A stretch of DNA of 64,000 nucleotides, taken from positions 258,001 through 322,000 of the forward strand of contig JANCIK010000003.1 in the NCBI GenBank assembly GCA_028532985.1. Direction: 5' to 3'. The notes below the pieces were generated by a model. That model saw only the letters and a list, made by a program, of their open reading frames with translations, was not told where the DNA came from and searched no databases. A program made the position numbers and the translations under genes. Shown piece after piece: positions 59,078-64,000 of this stretch. This DNA comes from Stropharia rugosoannulata. Its lineage: Eukaryota; Basidiomycota; Agaricomycetes; Agaricales; Strophariaceae. The number at the start of each line of letters is the position of its first letter. Position 1 is the stretch's first letter.

Positions 59078-61111
59078 ATGCAGGCCGATGCGGGGACTTA
59101 TGGCGCTCTCCTGCTGGGAGCGCTCGTCGCCTCAGGGTACGTGTGCAGCCTTCCTGCTTGTTTATGCCATCTTCACTCAGCTGATCCGCTACAGACTCTC
59201 AGGCGTTTTCGGAGTACAGTGCCTTCTCTACTTCAAATGCTACCCGACGGATACAAAGTCACTGAAGGCATTGGTGCGCCACAAGTAACACATTACTTTC
59301 ACATAGCTACTCACATTTGTGTTTGTTATAGGTCATTGTTGCATGGTCAGAGTGCTTTTCTCTGCGCTGTTGTAGGAAGATATGAACATTGGGTCATTTA
59401 GGGGGCTTGAGGTTATCCACACAGTTCTCGTTTGGGTTTCAATCTGGGCTTATTTCATCAAACACTTCGGTGAAACCGAATACGTTGATCATATCCCATC
59501 GTATGTGAAATTCTATATTCTGTCCTTGGTCGGGTCCTGACCATCGCTGAAGTGGTATAGCGGTGAGTGATGGAGGCATACGTTGAGTGGGCTCGAGTAT
59601 CTAATTGGCGAGCTAACGTTAGCTGAGCGTCATATTAACCGTAAGCAGAAGCCCTTTCTCATCCTCTCGTATTGATTATCAATAATGACATCTGCAGGCA
59701 ACTCTCACGTTCCTTGCCCATTGGTGTGTAATACATTACGATAAGCAATTTATATCTGTAACTCTGCTAACATTTGACATACCTCGGACAGCTTGTTTGC
59801 TCATCGGATTTATTATTGTGAGTGGTAGCAATGACAAGTCTTCACCTTCATTTGCTGAATCGGAATATGATTAAGTGAGCGAACGCAGCTTGTGGCTCAC
59901 CCTTCCCATTGTGAGTAGTGGTTGCGCGACACATATCTGCCAGTTCTAATCATGAATTATCAGATTATTCTTGCTCTATGTCGTCTAGGTATGATGGATG
60001 TGCATCCTCACGGATCTCTGTTTGCTGACGAAAGATTGTTGTGATGACATTTGTAGCTGCGGCGACTGGTGAGCGCTCTTCTGTACTTATTTCTCCGTGA
60101 TCTGACATGCGTGCGTGCCTGTCTTCCAGTTTCCGGTGTGGAGATGTAAGGCAGTTTCCCATAAACCGCAGTATGCGCTAAAACCGCAGTAGGATTCACC
60201 TTCGCAGCTTTACGCGTTTTAGGAATCAGTTCTTAGTACGTTAAGCTGGTTGTTGCGATGCCACAAGTACTCATCATCTCGTAAAAGTGGCTATTTACAT
60301 TGGGATTGTCATTATCTTCGGCAGTAGATATCCTTATCACGCTGTCCCTCTTCTTCTTACTGAGAAAAAGTCGGCGGCAAAGCATCAAGTAAGCTTTCTT
60401 TTCTCTGCTCCATTTTGATTATACTAATATCATAACTAGGTTGAATTATCTGATAGATGCCCTCCTGCTATACACATTTGAGATAGGTTCTTTAACAAGG
60501 TGAATTGCGCCGTGATAGATCTCATTGGGATGGTTTGCTCACTTCCTCGATCTATCTATCAGTGCAGCCACTGTAGCTGCGATGCTATGCGTAAGTCTCA
60601 ACAATGTGACGGCTTCGGACTGTGTGTAAATCTTTGGATTTGTTAGTGGTCTACCATTAGTAATAGCCTGATCTTTCTGGGTTTCCACTTTGTTATTGGA
60701 AAACGTACGTGTATGTTGTCTCTGATACCAGGGTGTCGTCTAACCTACTTTTCTCTAGTCTATGCTAACTCACTACTGGCAACGTGAGGAACACTCACTG
60801 AATACTGGATGGCCATCATAACCTGACTTTGTTTTATTTTAGCTTGAACTCACGCCGACGATTGCGGAGGGCACGCTCAGCAGCCTTCAATGACTTCGTG
60901 AATTTCAATGTAAATCAAGCAGCCACCGTCAGTGCTATCCGCTTTCAAGTGAGCGCCCAAAGACCCGACGTCAACTTCTCAGTATATTAATATGACTTCA
61001 CAGGGGGCTGACAGTCGGCAACTTGGCGACAGTGACACACAATTAGCAGGTTCTATAGTCGATCCGGAGTCGCTAAAACCTAAGGATGTTGAAGAGCAGA
61101 CAGATGAGTGA
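59078..61111 (+). CDS. DUF6534-type multi-pass membrane protein B
   Basis: Second member of the same family, in the same orientation. The start MQADAGTYGALLLGALVAS parallels gene A. Next come LSGVFGVQCLLYFKCYPTD, GLEVIHTVLVWVSIWAYFIKHFGETEYVDHIP, a middle part with ERSLWLTLPI, then SAVDILITLSLFFLLRKSRR, YLIDALLLYTFEIGSLTS, FLGFHFVIGK, and LYANSLLAT-LNSRRRLRRARSAA. The hydrophilic C-terminal tail ends VEEQTDE with stop at 61109-61111. Exons are very short, 15-100 nt in the middle, with introns of about 45-60 nt. Function unknown; the family is typical of Agaricomycetes, often in tandem clusters as here. Confidence 0.7.
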
Positions 61112-61360
61112 AAGGTTCTCAGAACAGGTCGTCAGACACTCTAGCCTATCGAACAAATAGTAATGTGTAATATCATAGCTAGTCAGTAATAGCTGGGGAT
61201 AGCGTTACCATACAAAATTTGTATGATCGCTCACATAGTTAATAAACACTTTAAGCAAAGTTGTAGAGACGTGACGCTTCAGGGGATCATTATTTGGTTG
61301 CTACAGTAAAATGTTACAAGGAAGAGAAAAAGAATCCGCATGTAGGTAAAAGTACAAATA

Positions 61361-62111
61361 TCATTTCGGAGAGACGGTTCCGTCAATTAAATATATATCA
61401 CCATTCAGAGCCTGGAGTCAATCAGCAAAGGAACGCATGAATGGGACAACCGACTTACTTCTTTCTTCCCAATGATCTTAACTCCCTTTTCGAATGTTAC
61501 TCTGCTCCATTCAGGACCTTGGCCATTGTTCTTGGACATGGGAGTGAAAGATATGGCCTTCCCAGGAAGTAGTGTGTCATGAAGCTTGGTGTCCAAAGAC
61601 AATGGATATTCCTGAATAGGAGTTATACATGCCAATGCAAAGGTAAAACTCATAGCTTCATACCGGCACTACATGAGCGGAGACCCATGCTCGAACATTA
61701 TCCCTTGATTTGTTATCGAATTGCTCCTCCGACAGCTCAATCTCAGGTGTTACAGGTTCAGGATCTTGATGTCTATGAGACCAGGTTCAATATAGAGTTC
61801 GACAATATATTGCAGTAAGCTCACGGTTTCCGCGAAAGAGCCATCACAGCTTTATTTGTCGGCACAAAGAGAGTCAATTTAGCAGAGGTATCTGAGAGTA
61901 TCGAACTCAATTCAAGCTCGCGAGCATAGGAATAAAAGATAGAAGCCGAGGATTCAATTGTGAGGAGGTCAGCAAGGGTGGGCTTCGAGGTGGTCTGCGG
62001 GACATAGTCAGGCTGGCCAGCTGGATGTTCCATAACTATCTGCTCCTCTTTCGATGCGATAGACAGAGCTGCGGAAACGAGTATTGACAGAAAGAGAGTT
62101 GGAAGCCTCAT
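61361..62111 (-). CDS. Secreted fasciclin (FAS1) domain protein
   Basis: Predicted secreted or cell-surface adhesion-type protein of about 190 residues. The start at 62111 gives a clear signal peptide (MRLPTLFLSILVSAALSIA). Four exons: the first ends within LSRKP near 61822; the second carries HQDPEPVTPEIELSEEQFDN and WVSAHVVP; the third runs EYPLSLDTKLHDTLLPGK to VKIIGKKE; the last encodes ALNGDIYLIDGTVSPK and stops at 61361. FAS1 hallmarks are the LTLFVPTNKAVMAL strand and the terminal NGDIYLIDGTVSP. Only one FAS1 domain and no GPI-type C terminus are visible. It lies back to back with the aldo/keto reductase region. Confidence 0.8.
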
Positions 62112-62905
62112 GTTGTTAGTGGAGTGCGCCGTTCTGCCTCAGGGCCTGAGCGGCACAGCATGCGCTCGAGTGATTATACAATACTGTCGCACGCTCACGG
62201 ATCCATGCCCTTCGGTTCAGTGTGGAGTGGCTCTGTGAGTCTTACACTCGTCTTGGACTGTTGCCACCGGCGTTTTCACAACTCGTATTCAATTGAAGGC
62301 CACTTCCCTTATCGCTAGAGAACTCATATTCCTCAACGAATTCAGCTTGACAGGCCTGTGCACAATATGACGGAGCAATCAGACACTCATTGAGCCAATA
62401 TTGGGCAACGTGCTACGTCATATATGCATACCTTGAGTTCTGCGTGATTATAAAATGCAGAACCAGTCGAGGTCTATTCTCCCAATCTGGAGCTCATCAA
62501 CGAAATCGATAAACAGGCGGCCCATCAATGGGTATCGACTTCCGTTTCTTGGTCAACGTCTTTCGAGTTTTCAAGATCTGTCTAAACGGTGGACATGGCA
62601 GCGTATGTACAAAGATATGCACTGGCTAGCTACGGGGTACCAGAGGGTACCAGCTAATATAAGCACTGTCGCTCCTGATAACTCCCCAGTAAGACTAATT
62701 GCGACATTACTATTTTTGATTTGTTTGATGCTGGTGATATATGCGCTCACTCGTCCACCTGACTGCTTGCGATATGGGTGCGGCGTCTGCTTGATTTCAT
62801 CTGTCAATATCAAGGACTCAGCGGACCGCTCATGGGAAACTGGACAGTCTTAAGGCATTCTCTCTAGGGCAAATTCACATTCCCCGTCTTCGCCCTGATT
62901 CTACG
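62112..62905. promoter_or_regulatory. Divergent upstream region, FAS1 and aldo/keto reductase genes
   Basis: About 790 bp between divergent genes. It includes a single uninterrupted plus-strand frame at 62455-62853 (about 132 residues) with one hydrophobic segment, LIATLLFLICLMLVIYAL, which might be a small membrane protein. I see no family similarity or intron, and it ends 53 bp before the reductase start, so it may simply be promoter or leader sequence. Confidence 0.35.
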
Positions 62906-64000
62906 ATGACACCTCTTCAAGATTGGCCTGTTCAGCGTGAATATGATACGAAGGATATGCCCTTCCGTCGCTTGGGTCCCAGTGGGCTACGTGTACCTCT
63001 CTTCTCTCTTGGAGGATGTAAACATTGCAATCGAATCTAGAAGTGTGCTATCAGTGTTGATAAATTAATCTAGGGCTAACGCTGGGAGGCACTGTCCAGG
63101 GAGATTCAGTGACGGTATGGTGCTGCACTACAATGCGAGCAGATGCTGATCATCTGTCTTACGCCCAACAGGAAATTGTAAAGACGGCTTTTGATGCTGG
63201 GATCAATATGTTCGATACAGCTGAGGAGTATTCCAACGGAAAATCCGAGGTGGCACTGTGAGAGCTCTACTATACTTTTACCCACTCATTGTAAGCTTAT
63301 GAAAAAGTACAGGGGTCGCGCTATCAGAGAGCTGGGACTGCGTCGCACAGATCTGATCATCACTACCAAAATATTCTGGGGATCAGGAAGGGAAGGTCCA
63401 AACGACGGAGGTCTTTCTCGCAAGCAGTGCGTATGATCATTTCTGTCTTACGTTGATGTCTAGCTTATGCGCGGAGTGCTAAGTATAATTGAAGGAACGC
63501 GGGAGTCTCTTGCCCGCCTTCAATTGGATTACGTCGATGTTATCTTTGCCCATAGGCACGATCACAACGGTACGCCCTGTCGATCTTTCTGGTTGCGTTA
63601 GTGATGGCTGACATACGCACCTGCCAGTGCCCATGGAGGAGATTGTTCGCGCTTTCAACTATGTTATTGACAAAGGATGGGTGAGAAGAATTGATCGGGC
63701 ACCTGTTGGGTGGCAAGGAGCGTATGCTCACGGCTCTAAAATTAGGCAAACTATTGGGCCACTTCTGAATGGTCCGCTCATGAAATCGAGGAAGCGTATC
63801 GTGAGTCAAAATATAAGTCCAGCATAGTGTGACATCGACTTTGCTACGTAGACGTTGCTACTAAACTCCATCTAATTGCGCCCATTGCTGAGCAATGCCA
63901 ACACAAGTAAGTTGTTAACTTTGTTGACTCAAATTACTCCACCTGATGTCGCCGTCATAGCCTCTTCCATCGCCAACCCGAGAAAGAATATCGGCATCTC
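62906..64000 (+). CDS. Aldo/keto reductase, Kv-channel beta subunit type (3' end outside window)
   Basis: NADPH-dependent oxidoreductase with a TIM-barrel fold, closest in layout to the voltage-gated potassium channel beta-subunit group found in fungi. It starts MTPLQDWPVQREY, then FRRLGPSGLRVPLFSLGGW across the first intron, and LTLGGTVQGDSV. Next is EIVKTAFDAGINMFDTAEEYSNGKSEVALGRAI, containing the catalytic Asp and Tyr (FDTAEEY). Then LIITTKIFWG with the catalytic Lys, SLARLQLDYVDVIFAHRHD with the catalytic His, EEIVRAFNYVIDKGW, YWATSEWSAHEIEEAY, and KLHLIAPIAEQCQHN before the window ends. At least seven short introns keep frame. The C-terminal cofactor-binding part is beyond the edge. Confidence 0.85.

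Noticed and set aside
62455..62853. 132-codon frame with one hydrophobic segment called as a separate gene
   Set aside because: No family similarity and it lies in a divergent promoter interval; mentioned only within that region.

Overview
The window is eukaryotic DNA that looks like an agaricomycete basidiomycete. Genes are intron-dense, with mostly 45-75 nt GT-AG introns and CTRAC-type branch sites. The families also fit: two DUF6534 membrane proteins, an F-box/LRR-type protein, a rhodopsin-like integral membrane protein and a secreted carboxylesterase. I saw no operons, CRISPR array or rRNA, and no tRNA I could support.

The left 28.8 kb is a direct tandem array: two complete units of about 10.2 kb (1-10198, 10199-20417) and a shorter third unit (20418-28808). 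The array runs off the left edge, so its true copy number and left boundary are unknown. Each unit holds about 5.9 kb of sequence with no stable reading frame but many intron-like signals, then a 5'-truncated adenosine kinase gene (+), then a convergent C2H2 zinc-finger gene (-). Units 1 and 2 also carry a higher-order satellite of roughly 300-bp monomers with intron-like modules, which spans the unit junctions. Only the third unit keeps an apparently intact zinc-finger gene; in units 1 and 2 its 5' end is replaced by other sequence and finger 2 has a stop codon. Divergence along the units is patchy, suggesting unequal exchange, gene conversion or joined haplotypes.

From 28.8 kb on the sequence is single copy. 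A 580-bp TA-flanked inverted-repeat element (MITE-like) at 29.07-29.65 kb lies next to the array edge, followed by about 2.7 kb with no recognised gene. Then come a rhodopsin-like membrane protein, the SNARE SEC20, an unrecognised gene (-), a secreted type-B carboxylesterase (-), a hotdog thioesterase, ribosomal protein L28, ETF alpha (-), an XPF-like meiotic protein resembling SHOC1/Zip2 (tentative), dephospho-CoA kinase (-), an F-box protein, coatomer beta (-), two DUF6534 paralogues, a secreted fasciclin-domain protein (-) and an aldo/keto reductase that runs off the right edge.

Functionally the right half is mostly housekeeping: Golgi-to-ER retrograde traffic (SEC20, beta-COP), mitochondrial electron transfer (ETF alpha), CoA synthesis and translation. 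The unusual biology is in the array: tandem gene-fragment amplification, a chimeric 5' end on a zinc-finger gene, and an intron-bearing satellite. Exon boundaries were read by eye from splice signals and frame continuity.
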